From contig NZ_CP132359.1 of NCBI RefSeq assembly GCF_030758975.1, forward strand, positions 124,001 through 188,000: 64,000 nucleotides of DNA, in the 5' to 3' direction. How positions within the stretch are numbered: the first letter of the stretch is position 1; each line of letters begins with the position of its first letter. The position numbers and the translations under genes are program-made. Source of the stretch: Bosea beijingensis. Its GTDB lineage: Bacteria > Pseudomonadota > Alphaproteobacteria > Rhizobiales > Beijerinckiaceae. This document shows, one piece after another, positions 9,488-17,678 of this stretch. The notes beneath the pieces were generated by a model that ran no database searches, had not been told where the DNA came from, and saw only the letters and a program-made list of their open reading frames with translations.

Positions 9488-9660
9488 GACAACGCGTCCC
9501 GGCTCGTATTCGTCGAGCCCGAGACCGATCGGGAATTCGCTCCGGTGAGACAGCCGGCGTGGCTTTCGAGAACCGGAGCGCAGCGGACATCGGTCCGTGA
9601 GCACCGGAAGCGCAGAAAGCTGCGTCGGATGCCCGCCGGAGTAGAATTCACGACGGTCGA

Positions 9661-10071
9661 GGTGCCAGTCGGCCTGTAAGCCGGGTTCTGGATGGCTACC
9701 GGATTTCTCCGGTAACGTGACGGCCATTCCTCTGGGACGCGCATTGCTGCGCGCCTCGAGCAACCAACCCGGACGACAAGGCACAGAAACCTGCCCCTGC
9801 CCGCTTGCGCCGGCAGCATCGTCCCTATTCGGTTTTGCTCCCGGTGGGGCTTGCCATGCCGTCCCCGTTGCCGGGTCCGCGGTGCGCTCTTACCGCACCT
9901 TTTCACCCTTACCCTGCCGGAAAAGCCGAAGCTCTCCAGCGCAGGGCGGTTCGATCTCTGTGGCGCTTTCCCTGGGGTCGCCCCCGCCGGACGTTATCCG
10001 GCACCGTGTTTCCGTGGAGCCCGGACTTTCCTCCCTCGCAAGCGAGAGCGGCCGTCCGGCCGACTGGCGAG
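9661..10071 (-). ncRNA. rnpB: RNase P RNA, class A
   Basis: The catalytic RNA of RNase P, read on the minus strand. Hallmarks in order: a P1 helix formed by an exact 11-bp pairing of 10058-10068 with 9664-9674, the conserved GAGGAAAGTCCGGGCTCC block (about 10018-10035), and the 3' block CAGAACCCGGCTTACAGGCC just before the closing P1 strand. Length of about 410 nt fits alphaproteobacterial class A RNA. Exact ends are estimated from P1. Open frames in this segment are artefacts of the RNA gene. Confidence 0.95.
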
Positions 10072-10133
10072 GGGGAGATGCGCGCTGCCGCGGCCCGCGT
10101 CAAGCGGAACCGCGTCAGAGACTCCAAGTTAGA

Positions 10134-10787
10134 TCAGTTACGGGCGGTGATCGTGCGCACCTTGGCGCAATAGGTGCGGTTGGCGCCGCTCATCCGGGTC
10201 GCCATATGGCCGCTCTGGTACTTCATGATGGTGCGGCAGGTGTCGCCGCCGGCCATCTTGTAGGCCATGGCGAGGTATTTCATGCCGTAGCGCGCATTGG
10301 TCTCGGCATCGAGGAGGCCGCCGGCGCCGCCGGAATAGCCCATCCCGCGCGCCGTCTGGTGGCGGATCTGCATCAGGCCGTAATTGCCGGCGTTGGAAGC
10401 GCGCGGATTGTAGCGGCTCTCGACGCGTACGACGGCGTCGGCCAGCGAAAACGGCACGCCATTGGCGGCGGCATGGCGCGCGATGATCGCCTTGATGCCT
10501 TCGGAGCCGGCCGGAGCGGCGAGCGCGCGGCTGTCGCGCGTCTCGCTCTTGTCGGCGTCAGCCTTGGCAGCTTCGGCCTTGGCGGCGCGGGTCGCGGACT
10601 TGGCCTTGGGCGCCTCGGCCTGAACCTCTTCACCCTTGCTCTCGACAGCCTTGGCGCGGGCGATCTCGGCGTCGCGGCGAACGATAGCTCTGGGGTCCGT
10701 TTCCGCGTTGACGAAATCCTCGGCCAGGGCCACTCCGGAGAGGCTAATCAGGCACGCAGCCGCGAGACCACCACAGATATATCGCAT
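10134..10787 (-). CDS. Exported lytic transglycosylase (SLT domain)
   Basis: Lytic transglycosylases cleave the MurNAc-GlcNAc bond of peptidoglycan. The 217-residue protein has a signal peptide (about residues 1-24, ending GVALAED), an Ala/Lys/Glu-rich linker (about 30-95) and a C-terminal SLT domain with the catalytic glutamate in VVRVESRYNPRA, then NAGNYGLMQI and ETNARYGMKYLAMAY. An upstream in-frame ATG at 10868 would add 27 residues ahead of the signal peptide, so 10787 is preferred. The small size and linker suggest a single-domain periplasmic enzyme. Confidence 0.88.
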   Translation of the reverse strand: MRYICGGLAAACLISLSGVALAEDFVNAETDPRAIVRRDAEIARAKAVESKGEEVQAEAPKAKSATRAAKAEAAKADADKSETRDSRALAAPAGSEGIKAIIARHAAANGVPFSLADAVVRVESRYNPRASNAGNYGLMQIRHQTARGMGYSGGAGGLLDAETNARYGMKYLAMAYKMAGGDTCRTIMKYQSGHMATRMSGANRTYCAKVRTITARN

Positions 10788-11140
10788 GTTGAACTGAACC
10801 CCGTTGAGCCATGACTGGCCGATGGGGGCGCTCAACTGATGGTCGAATGTGTCGATAATCTGGCACATCCCGCAGGAAAACGTACAACAATTAGCGTAAA
10901 CAGGAATATATTCTATATTTAACTATTCAGTATTCATATGTATTTGTTCGCCTGAAAAACTTCGCCGGCTCCTCGCCTGTGAACGCGAATCAAGCAGGCG
11001 AATCAGCCGCCCCATTTCGGCCGCATTCCCGGCTGGAAGTGCTTTTTTGGCGCGGCAGGCCGTCGCACCGGGCGCTCTTGCGCGGACAAGCCCCCTTCTC
11101 CCATCATCGCGCACTCAGATTCACCGGGATCGGTTTTGTG
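10788..11140. other. AT-rich intergenic region between divergent genes
   Basis: 353 nt separating the transglycosylase (minus) from the J-domain gene (plus). The part around 10880-10945 is markedly AT-rich for this genome (runs such as ATATATTCTATATTTAACTA) and is the likely promoter area, though no clean -35/-10 pair is evident. No gene was recognised. Confidence 0.4.
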
Positions 11141-11890
11141 ATGGCTTCCTCTTTCTGGGGCGCTCTGGGCGGCGGTGGGCTCGGGCTCGTGATCGGCGGC
11201 CCGCTGGGCGCGCTCGTCGGCGCGCTCGCCGGCCATGTCCTGGTCGATCGCGAAGGCGCGCCCTTCGGCCCGGCGCCGCGCGAGCTGGTCTTCACCACCG
11301 GCCTCGTCGCGCTTGCCGCCAAGATGGCGCGCTCCGACGGCGTCGTGACCTGCGACGAGGTCACCGCCTTCCGCCGCATCGTCGAGGTCCCGCCCGACCA
11401 GCAGCAGCGCATCGAGCGCCTCTTCGATCTCGCCAAGCAGACCAGCGCCGGCTTCGAGGCCTATGCCACGCAGATCGCCGGCGTCTTCAAGGATGAACCC
11501 GCTCTGCTGGAGGACGTGCTCGACGGGCTCTTCCTGATCGCCGCTGCCGACGGTGCGATCCATGAGGCCGAGCACGCCTATCTCCAGTCGGTCGCCGGCA
11601 TCTTCGGCATCGCCGAGGTCGATTTCGTCCGCATCGAGGCGCGCCATGCCCGCCGGCCGGACGATCCCTATCTCGTGCTCGGCGCCAATCGCGAGATGGA
11701 CGACGCCGAGCTGAAGCGCCATTACCGTCGCCTCGTCGCCGAGACCCATCCCGACCGCGAGATCGCGCGCGGCCTGCCCGAGGAGGCGATCGCTATCGCG
11801 ACACGCCGCATCGCCGCCATCAATGCTGCCTGGGATGCGATCCAACGGGAACGCGGCATGAGCCGCAGCCTCACGCCCCAACCCGCCTGA
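11141..11890 (+). CDS. DjlA-like TerB and J-domain protein
   Basis: A co-chaperone-like protein of 249 residues. Domains in order: a glycine-rich hydrophobic N-terminal segment (residues ~5-30, a possible membrane anchor as in DjlA), a TerB-like helical domain (about 45-165, acidic motif AAADGAIHEAEHAYL) and a C-terminal J domain with YLVLGANREMDDAELKRHYR and the HPD tripeptide (HPDRE) that stimulates DnaK ATPase. The ATG at 11141 is chosen because it begins at the hydrophobic segment. It may form an operon with the amidase 10 nt downstream. Confidence 0.88.
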   Translation: MASSFWGALGGGGLGLVIGGPLGALVGALAGHVLVDREGAPFGPAPRELVFTTGLVALAAKMARSDGVVTCDEVTAFRRIVEVPPDQQQRIERLFDLAKQTSAGFEAYATQIAGVFKDEPALLEDVLDGLFLIAAADGAIHEAEHAYLQSVAGIFGIAEVDFVRIEARHARRPDDPYLVLGANREMDDAELKRHYRRLVAETHPDREIARGLPEEAIAIATRRIAAINAAWDAIQRERGMSRSLTPQPA

Positions 11891-11900
11891 GCCGCCTCAC

Positions 11901-12704
11901 ATGACCGATACCGCCCCGCCGGACGTCGCCAGGCCCGACAGCCGCTTCGCCGCGAAGATATTCCCCTCGCCGAACCATGGCGAGCGCAAGCACCCGGACG
12001 GCACGCCGGGCCGGCGACCGGACATGCTGATCCTGCACTACACCGGCATGCCGGTCGCGGGCGAAGCGCTGCAATGGCTCTGCAACCCGGTCGCGCAGGT
12101 CTCCTCGCATTATTTCGTCTTCGAGAATGGCCACATCCTGCAGCTCGTGCCGGAGGGCCGGCGCGCCTGGCATGCCGGCGCCTCGCACTGGGCCGGCGAG
12201 ATCGACATCAATTCGGGCTCGATCGGCATCGAGATCGCCAATCCCGGACACCCCGGCGGCCTGCCCGATTATCCGGAAGAGCAGATCGCCGCGACGCTCA
12301 ACCTCTGCCGCGACATCTGCGAGCGCTGGTCCATTCCCCCGGAGCGCGTGCTCGCCCATTCCGACATCGCACCCGGCCGCAAGATCGATCCCGGCGAGAA
12401 ATTCCCGTGGCGGCGCTTCGCCGAGGCCGGCGTCGGGCTGTGGACGGAGCCGGCACCGATCCGCGGCGGACGGTTCTTCGCACGCGGCGAGAGCGGCCAG
12501 CCGGTCGAGGCCTTGCAGGCGATGTTCGCGATGCTGGGCTACGGCGTCACCGTCGACGGCGTCTTCGACGAGAAGCTGGAGGCGGTCGTTGCTGCCTTCC
12601 AGCGCCATTGGCGCCAGGACAAGGTCGACGGCGTCGCCGATTCCTCGACGATCACGACGCTGCGCGATCTGCTCGCCGCCACGCAAGGCGCCCGCACCGC
12701 CTGA
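11901..12704 (+). CDS. N-acetylmuramoyl-L-alanine amidase, AmiD-like
   Basis: A zinc amidase that removes stem peptides from MurNAc or anhydro-MurNAc peptides. The 267-residue protein has an Amidase_2 domain (about 40-180) with likely zinc and catalytic residues in LHYTG, WHAG and AHSDIAPGRKIDPG, and a C-terminal peptidoglycan-binding helix bundle (about 200-258, ALQAMFAMLGYGV). No signal peptide is seen, so a cytoplasmic recycling role (AmpD-like) is as likely as an exported one. It lies 10 nt behind the J-domain gene. Confidence 0.9.
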   Translation: MTDTAPPDVARPDSRFAAKIFPSPNHGERKHPDGTPGRRPDMLILHYTGMPVAGEALQWLCNPVAQVSSHYFVFENGHILQLVPEGRRAWHAGASHWAGEIDINSGSIGIEIANPGHPGGLPDYPEEQIAATLNLCRDICERWSIPPERVLAHSDIAPGRKIDPGEKFPWRRFAEAGVGLWTEPAPIRGGRFFARGESGQPVEALQAMFAMLGYGVTVDGVFDEKLEAVVAAFQRHWRQDKVDGVADSSTITTLRDLLAATQGARTA

Positions 12705-12805
12705 AGCACGGCTAACCCAAAGATTGCAGGAAGTTAACTCGCCGGACGGCCCGCTTTCTGGCAAGCTCTCCATCGGCCGCGCTGAGGCGCGGACGGGATG
12801 GGGAA

Positions 12806-14473
12806 GTGACCTTGCGCAAATGGCTGATCGGAACCGTGCTGATCGTGCTTGCGGCGGCCGGCGGCTATTGGGCGCTGCGCCCGGCCGGCGGCAATGCCAA
12901 TGAACCGCCCTATCGCACGGCTGCGCTCGATCGCGGCCGTATCACCGCCGCTGTGCGCGCCACCGGGACGCTGACGCCGGTCACCACAGTCCTCGTCGGC
13001 TCGCAACTGTCCGGCCAGATCGTCGAGCTCCTCGCCGACTACAATACGCAGGTGAAGGCCGGCCAGGTCGTCGCCCGCCTGCAGAGCGACCAGATCCGCA
13101 CGCGCCGCGACGCTGCCCAGGCCGATCTCGAGCAGGCGAGGGCCGATCTCGTGGTCAAGAATGCCCAGCTCGAACGCGCCCGCGCCGCCCGGATCAAGGC
13201 CGATTCGATCATCCGTGATCTCGAAGCCCAGCGCACCCGTACCTCGGCCCAGCTCGCCGACGCCAGGCGCACCTTCGAGCGGCAGGACCAGCTCTTCAAC
13301 CGCAGCACGGGCTCGCAGCAGAATCTCGACACCGCCCGCACCCAGGTCGAGGTCCAGACGGCGTCGCTCGCCTCGAACGAGGCGCAGCTCGTCTCGGCCC
13401 GGACCGAGCTCAAAGGGCTCGACGCCGATATCCAGCTCGCCGAGGGGCAGGTCCAGGCCAGCCAGGCCTTGATCGGCAGCCGCGACGCCAAGCTCCGGGA
13501 CATCCTGATCGATCTCGAACGCACGCAGATCCGCTCGCCGGTCGACGGCGTCGTGGTCCAGCGCTAGGTCGACCTCGGCCAGACGGTCGCCGCCTCGCTC
13601 TCCTCGCCGACCCTGTTCCAGATCGCGCAGGACCTGCGCACCATCGACATCTACGCCAATATCGACGAAGCCGATGTCGGCCGGCTGAAGCCCGGCCAGC
13701 CGGTCTCCTTCACCGTCAACGCCTACCCCAACCGCAATTTCCAGGGCCGGGTCGAGATGGTCCGGCTCGGCGCCCAGACCATCCAGAACGTCGTCACCTA
13801 TACCGGCATCATCCGCGTCGAGAACCGCGACATGGCGCTCCTGCCGGGCATGACTGCCAATCTCCAGGTCGTGACCGAGGACCGGCTGGATGCCCTGCGC
13901 GTGCCCAATGCCGCCCTGCGCTTCCGCCCTGTCGGAGCGGCGGGTGCCGCCGCTGCTGGCTCGGGCACCGGCGCTGTAGCGCTTCCGGACGCCGGCGAAC
14001 GCGGGCCGCGAGCGGCCGGCGCCCTGCGCGAGCGGATCGAGACCGAATTGCAGCCAACACCCGAGCAGAAGCAAGCGATCGGCGAGATCCTCAGGGAGCG
14101 CCGCGGCAATCGCGAAGCCATGGCCGGGCTCTCGCCAGAAGAGCGCCGCGCTGCCTTCCGCACAGCGCGGAGCGAGATCGTCACGAAGATCGGCGCCGTG
14201 CTCGATCCCGAACGCCGCGCCAAGTTCGAGGCGATCATGCAGGAGGGCCGCGGGGCACCGCGCCAGGGCGTTCCCGGCCGCGTCTATGTGCTCGACGAGG
14301 CCGGCCAGCCCAAGGCCATGCCGGTGATGCTCGGCCCGACCGATGGTGCCTTCACGGAATTGCTCGGCGGCGAGGTCAAGGAGGGCGCGCAGGTCGTGAC
14401 CGGTGGTGGCCCGCGCCTGACCACGGCGCCCGAGCCCACCGCTCCCCGCCCCCGCGGACCGCGGTTGTTCTGA
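12806..14473 (+). pseudogene. MacA-like periplasmic adaptor gene interrupted by an in-frame TAG
   Basis: The adaptor (membrane fusion) subunit of a tripartite MacAB-type exporter. The frame encodes a membrane anchor, a lipoyl/barrel region, a long helical hairpin (codons ~85-230) and, after the barrel, C-terminal domains, but a TAG at 13565-13567 stops it after 253 codons, between VVVQR and VDLGQTVAAS. The same frame then continues to the stop at 14471-14473, giving 555 codons in all with no shift. Single-base change of GAG or CAG, a sequencing error, or suppression are possible. The start is GTG 12806 or TTG 12812. Downstream ABC genes are intact. Confidence 0.8.
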
Positions 14474-14483
14474 GGGCGTGGCG

Positions 14484-15233
14484 ATGCCCCTGATCGAAAC
14501 CCGCGACCTCTCCCGCGTCTACGATCTCGATTCCGGCCGCGTGACCGCGCTGGACCGGGTTTCGCTGGCGATCGAAGCCGGCGACCTCGTCGCGGTGATG
14601 GGCCCGTCCGGCTCGGGTAAGTCGACCTTCATGAACCTGATCGGCTGCCTCGACCGGCCGAGCGGCGGCCATTACGTGCTCGACGGCGTCGCGGTCGAGA
14701 CCTTGTCGGGCGACGGGCTCGCGGAGTTGCGCAACCGCAAGCTCGGCTTCGTCTTCCAGCAGTTCAACCTGCTGCCGCGTATCGATGCCTGCGCCAATGT
14801 CGAATTGCCGATGGTCTATGCCGGCGTCGCCCGCGCCGAGCGGAAACGGCGCGCTCTGGCGGCGCTCGCCCGCGTCGGCCTCGCCGAGCGTGCCCATCAC
14901 CGCCCGATGCAGCTCTCCGGCGGCCAGCAGCAGCGCGTCGCCATCGCTCGCGCGCTGGTCAACGAGCCGCGCCTGCTCCTTGCCGACGAGCCGACCGGCG
15001 CGCTCGACAGCCGCACAGCACTTGAAATCCTCGCGCTCTTCCAGGACCTGAACCGTGAAGGCGTCACGGTCGTCCTCGTCACCCACGATGCCGAGGTCGC
15101 CCGCCATGCCAGGCGCCTGATCCGTTTCCGCGACGGCCATCTGCTCAGCGATGTCAGGCAGGAGCCGGCCGACGCCCGCACCGCGCTTGAAGCCTTCGAT
15201 GCCGGTATCAGCCTGCCGGAGGCCGCCGCATGA
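14484..15233 (+). CDS. MacB-like ABC transporter ATP-binding protein
   Basis: The ATPase of the exporter. 249 residues with Walker A GPSGSGKST (about residues 38-46), Q-loop FQQFNLLPR, signature LSGGQQQRVAIARAL and Walker B LLADEPTGALD, the pattern of the MacB/LolD group. The start is ATG 14484, which has GAGGG at a 7-nt spacing; a GTG at 14478 lies almost on that site. In E. coli MacB the ATPase and permease are fused; here they are separate, as in Bacillus YknYZ. It overlaps the permease by 4 nt (ATGA). Confidence 0.93.
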   Translation: MPLIETRDLSRVYDLDSGRVTALDRVSLAIEAGDLVAVMGPSGSGKSTFMNLIGCLDRPSGGHYVLDGVAVETLSGDGLAELRNRKLGFVFQQFNLLPRIDACANVELPMVYAGVARAERKRRALAALARVGLAERAHHRPMQLSGGQQQRVAIARALVNEPRLLLADEPTGALDSRTALEILALFQDLNREGVTVVLVTHDAEVARHARRLIRFRDGHLLSDVRQEPADARTALEAFDAGISLPEAAA

Positions 15234-16462
15234 GCCTCACCGAAGCGATCCGCTCTGCCCTTTCCGCCATCGGCGCCAATGCCTTGCGCTCGGCCCTGAC
15301 GATGCTCGGCATCATCATCGGCGTTGCCGCCGTCATCGCCATGGTCGCGATCGGCGCCGGCGCCCGCGAGCGTGTCACCGGCCAGATCAAGTCGCTCGGC
15401 GCCAATCTCGCGATCATCCAGTCCGGCAATGTCACGCAAGGCGGCGTCAGGCTCGGCGCTGGCGCCTCCTCGACGCTGACCGACGAGGACGCCGCCGCGA
15501 TCCTCAAGGAGGTCGAGGACGTCACGGCGGCGGCGCCCGTCCTCGTCACTCGTGCGCAAGCCGTCTATGCCGGCACCAACTGGTCGACCCAGATCACCGC
15601 CACCGACCTCGACTTCTTCGCCGCCCGCGAATGGGAAATCGGGTCGGGGCGCCTGTTCGAGCCCGAGGAACTACGCAAGGGAGAGATCGTCGCCGTGATC
15701 GGGCAGACGGTCGCGCGCAACCTCTTCGGCGAGGAGAACCCGCTCGACCAGCAGTTCCGCATCCGCAACGTGCCCTTCAAGGTCATCGGCGTGATGGCGC
15801 CCAAGGGCCAGTCGGCGCTGGGGCAGGACCAGGACGATGTCATCTTCGTGCCGCTCGACACCGGCCGGCGCCGCATCGTCGGGCGCAACTATGCCCGTGA
15901 CCGCTCGGTGCAGACGATCATGGTCAAGTTCGCCAGCGAGGAGGCGATCAATCCCGGCATCGCCGAGGTCACCGCCCTGCTGCGCCAGCGGCATCGCCTG
16001 ACGGAGGATCAGGAGGACGACTTCATCGTCCGCAACCTCACCGAGATCGCCAATACCGCGACCGCCGCCGCAACGACGCTCTCCTGGCTGCTCGCGGCGG
16101 TGGCCGCCGTCTCGCTCCTCGTCGGCGGCATCGGCATCATGAACATCATGCTGGTCTCGGTGACCGAGCGCACGCGCGAGATCGGCTTGAGGCTCGCGGT
16201 CGGCGCCCGCCAGAGCGCGGTTTTGACCCAGTTCCTGATCGAGGCGACGACGCTTGCGACCATCGGCGGCGCGGTCGGCGTCGGGCTCGGCATCGCGGCG
16301 GCGCTGATCATCGCCCATGTCGCGGGCTGGCCCTCGGTGATCTCGGTGCAGACCATCCTGATCGCGGTCGGCGTCTCCGGGCTGATCGGCGTGTTCTTCG
16401 GCTTTTATCCCGCGCGCCGCGCCGCGAGGCTTGATCCGATCGAGGCGCTCCGGCGCGAGTGA
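15230..16462 (+). CDS. MacB-like ABC transporter permease
   Basis: A 410-residue FtsX/MacB-type permease. It has one N-terminal membrane helix (about residues 18-45), a large periplasmic MacB core domain (about 50-270), and three C-terminal helices (about 285-310, 335-360 and 375-395) with the conserved GGIGIMNIMLVSVTERTREI loop. Such systems extrude macrolides, peptides or lipoproteins; the substrate here cannot be told. Overlap with the ATPase gene shows coupling. Confidence 0.93.
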   Translation: MSLTEAIRSALSAIGANALRSALTMLGIIIGVAAVIAMVAIGAGARERVTGQIKSLGANLAIIQSGNVTQGGVRLGAGASSTLTDEDAAAILKEVEDVTAAAPVLVTRAQAVYAGTNWSTQITATDLDFFAAREWEIGSGRLFEPEELRKGEIVAVIGQTVARNLFGEENPLDQQFRIRNVPFKVIGVMAPKGQSALGQDQDDVIFVPLDTGRRRIVGRNYARDRSVQTIMVKFASEEAINPGIAEVTALLRQRHRLTEDQEDDFIVRNLTEIANTATAAATTLSWLLAAVAAVSLLVGGIGIMNIMLVSVTERTREIGLRLAVGARQSAVLTQFLIEATTLATIGGAVGVGLGIAAALIIAHVAGWPSVISVQTILIAVGVSGLIGVFFGFYPARRAARLDPIEALRRE

Positions 16463-16481
16463 GGCGGGAATTTTTCCCGCC
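16463..16481 (+). terminator. Hairpin at the end of the exporter operon
   Basis: GGCGGGAA and TTCCCGCC pair exactly around a TTT loop immediately after the permease stop. There is no T-run after the stem, so it may be a stabilising hairpin rather than an intrinsic terminator. Confidence 0.45.
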
Positions 16482-16545
16482 CGCCGCAAGGGTCGCTTAA
16501 CCCGGCCGGCTCTAGGCTGCCCTTGAGGCAGTCAGGAGGCGGACC

Positions 16546-17487
16546 GTGAACAGCCAGCAGCTCACCACGACAACGCAACCCCTCTATGACCGGGCGGTCG
16601 CCGCCACGGCCGTCGGCGCCTGGGAATGCAATCTCTCCAATGAAACGCTGAGCTGGACCGACGGTGTCTATGACCTGTTCGGCCTGCAGCGCGGTTCCGC
16701 CATCTACCGCAGCGCAACGCTGGACCTCTACGAGGAGCGCTCGCGCCGCGAGATGAACCAGGCGCGCAGCAAGGCGATCAGCACCGGCCAGGGCTTCGCG
16801 CTGGATTGCCGCATCAGGTCCGCCAATGGCGAGAAGCGCTGGATGCGCCTCATCGTCGGCGTCGGCCACGAGCACGGCCGGCCAATCCGCGTCTTCGGCT
16901 CGAAGCAGGACGTCACCGCCGAGAAAGGGCTGTGGAGCGAAACCGCCTCGCTTGTGCGGGCGAACGCGTCGACCAACCTCGCGGCCCGCCGCAGCTTCAC
17001 CGACGCGCTCCGCCAGTTCCGCCACGAGCGCGGCCGCGAGCCCGAGCGCTTCGCCCTCGCAATCTTCGAGATCGACCGGTTCGCGACGCTCGTCGAGACC
17101 TATGGCCGGCCGGCTGGCGACGACGTGATCCGCCATTTCGGCGAGCGGTTGCGCCGGCTCTTCCCCGATGCGCTCGCGATCGATCAGACCGGTCCCGGCG
17201 CCTTCGCCCTGCTGCTGCGCATGCCCGGCGACAAGGGCTATCTCGCCTCGATGCTGTCAGGCACGCGCAAATTGCTGTGCCGGCCGATGCCACGCGGCAA
17301 TCTCGTCGTCGACTTCACGCTATCGATCGGCGCGGCCCTGCTGACGCCGGAGGGCTATCGTGAGCAGCATGAGATTTTCACGGAAGCCGAGGCCGCGCTC
17401 CAGGTTGCCGGCATGGCTGGCGGGGATTGCGTCCGCGTCTTCGACGGACCGGTAACCGCCGTCAGCCGGCCGGCATTCGCCGGCTGA
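16546..17487 (+). CDS. PAS protein with degenerate GGDEF domain
   Basis: A 313-residue cytoplasmic signalling protein. Residues ~20-130 form a PAS_3-type domain (GAWECNLSNETLSWTDGVYDLFGL, split here by the fold, then EKRWMRLIVG...FGSKQDVT). Residues ~140-300 match a diguanylate cyclase fold (ALAIFEIDRFATLVETYG, AGDDVIRHFGERLR), but the catalytic GGDEF loop is replaced by TGPGAF, so it should not make c-di-GMP. It may bind a partner or nucleotide. The GTG start has a clear GGAGG 7 nt upstream. Confidence 0.8.
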   Translation: MNSQQLTTTTQPLYDRAVAATAVGAWECNLSNETLSWTDGVYDLFGLQRGSAIYRSATLDLYEERSRREMNQARSKAISTGQGFALDCRIRSANGEKRWMRLIVGVGHEHGRPIRVFGSKQDVTAEKGLWSETASLVRANASTNLAARRSFTDALRQFRHERGREPERFALAIFEIDRFATLVETYGRPAGDDVIRHFGERLRRLFPDALAIDQTGPGAFALLLRMPGDKGYLASMLSGTRKLLCRPMPRGNLVVDFTLSIGAALLTPEGYREQHEIFTEAEAALQVAGMAGGDCVRVFDGPVTAVSRPAFAG

Positions 17488-17678
17488 CGCAAGCCATCGA
17501 CGCACCGTTTCGGACGAGCCGGCGGGCGGTCACAACACTGTCGCAGGGGAAGCACTAGAAGAAGGCGATCGATCGAGACCTCACCTGTGGCCGGGATCGG
17601 CCCGGCCTTGCCGGGGCGGTGGCGGCCGCGCCGCAAGCCTCGCCGGTGCATCAGCCCCGGCCGCGCCGGGAATCTCCG

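Noticed and set aside
9717..10132. Several short open frames on both strands
   Set aside because: They lie in the RNase P RNA gene, whose conserved blocks and P1 pairing explain the sequence.
12806..14473. A frameshift as the cause of the split adaptor gene
   Set aside because: Both halves are in the same frame, so a single nonsense codon is enough.
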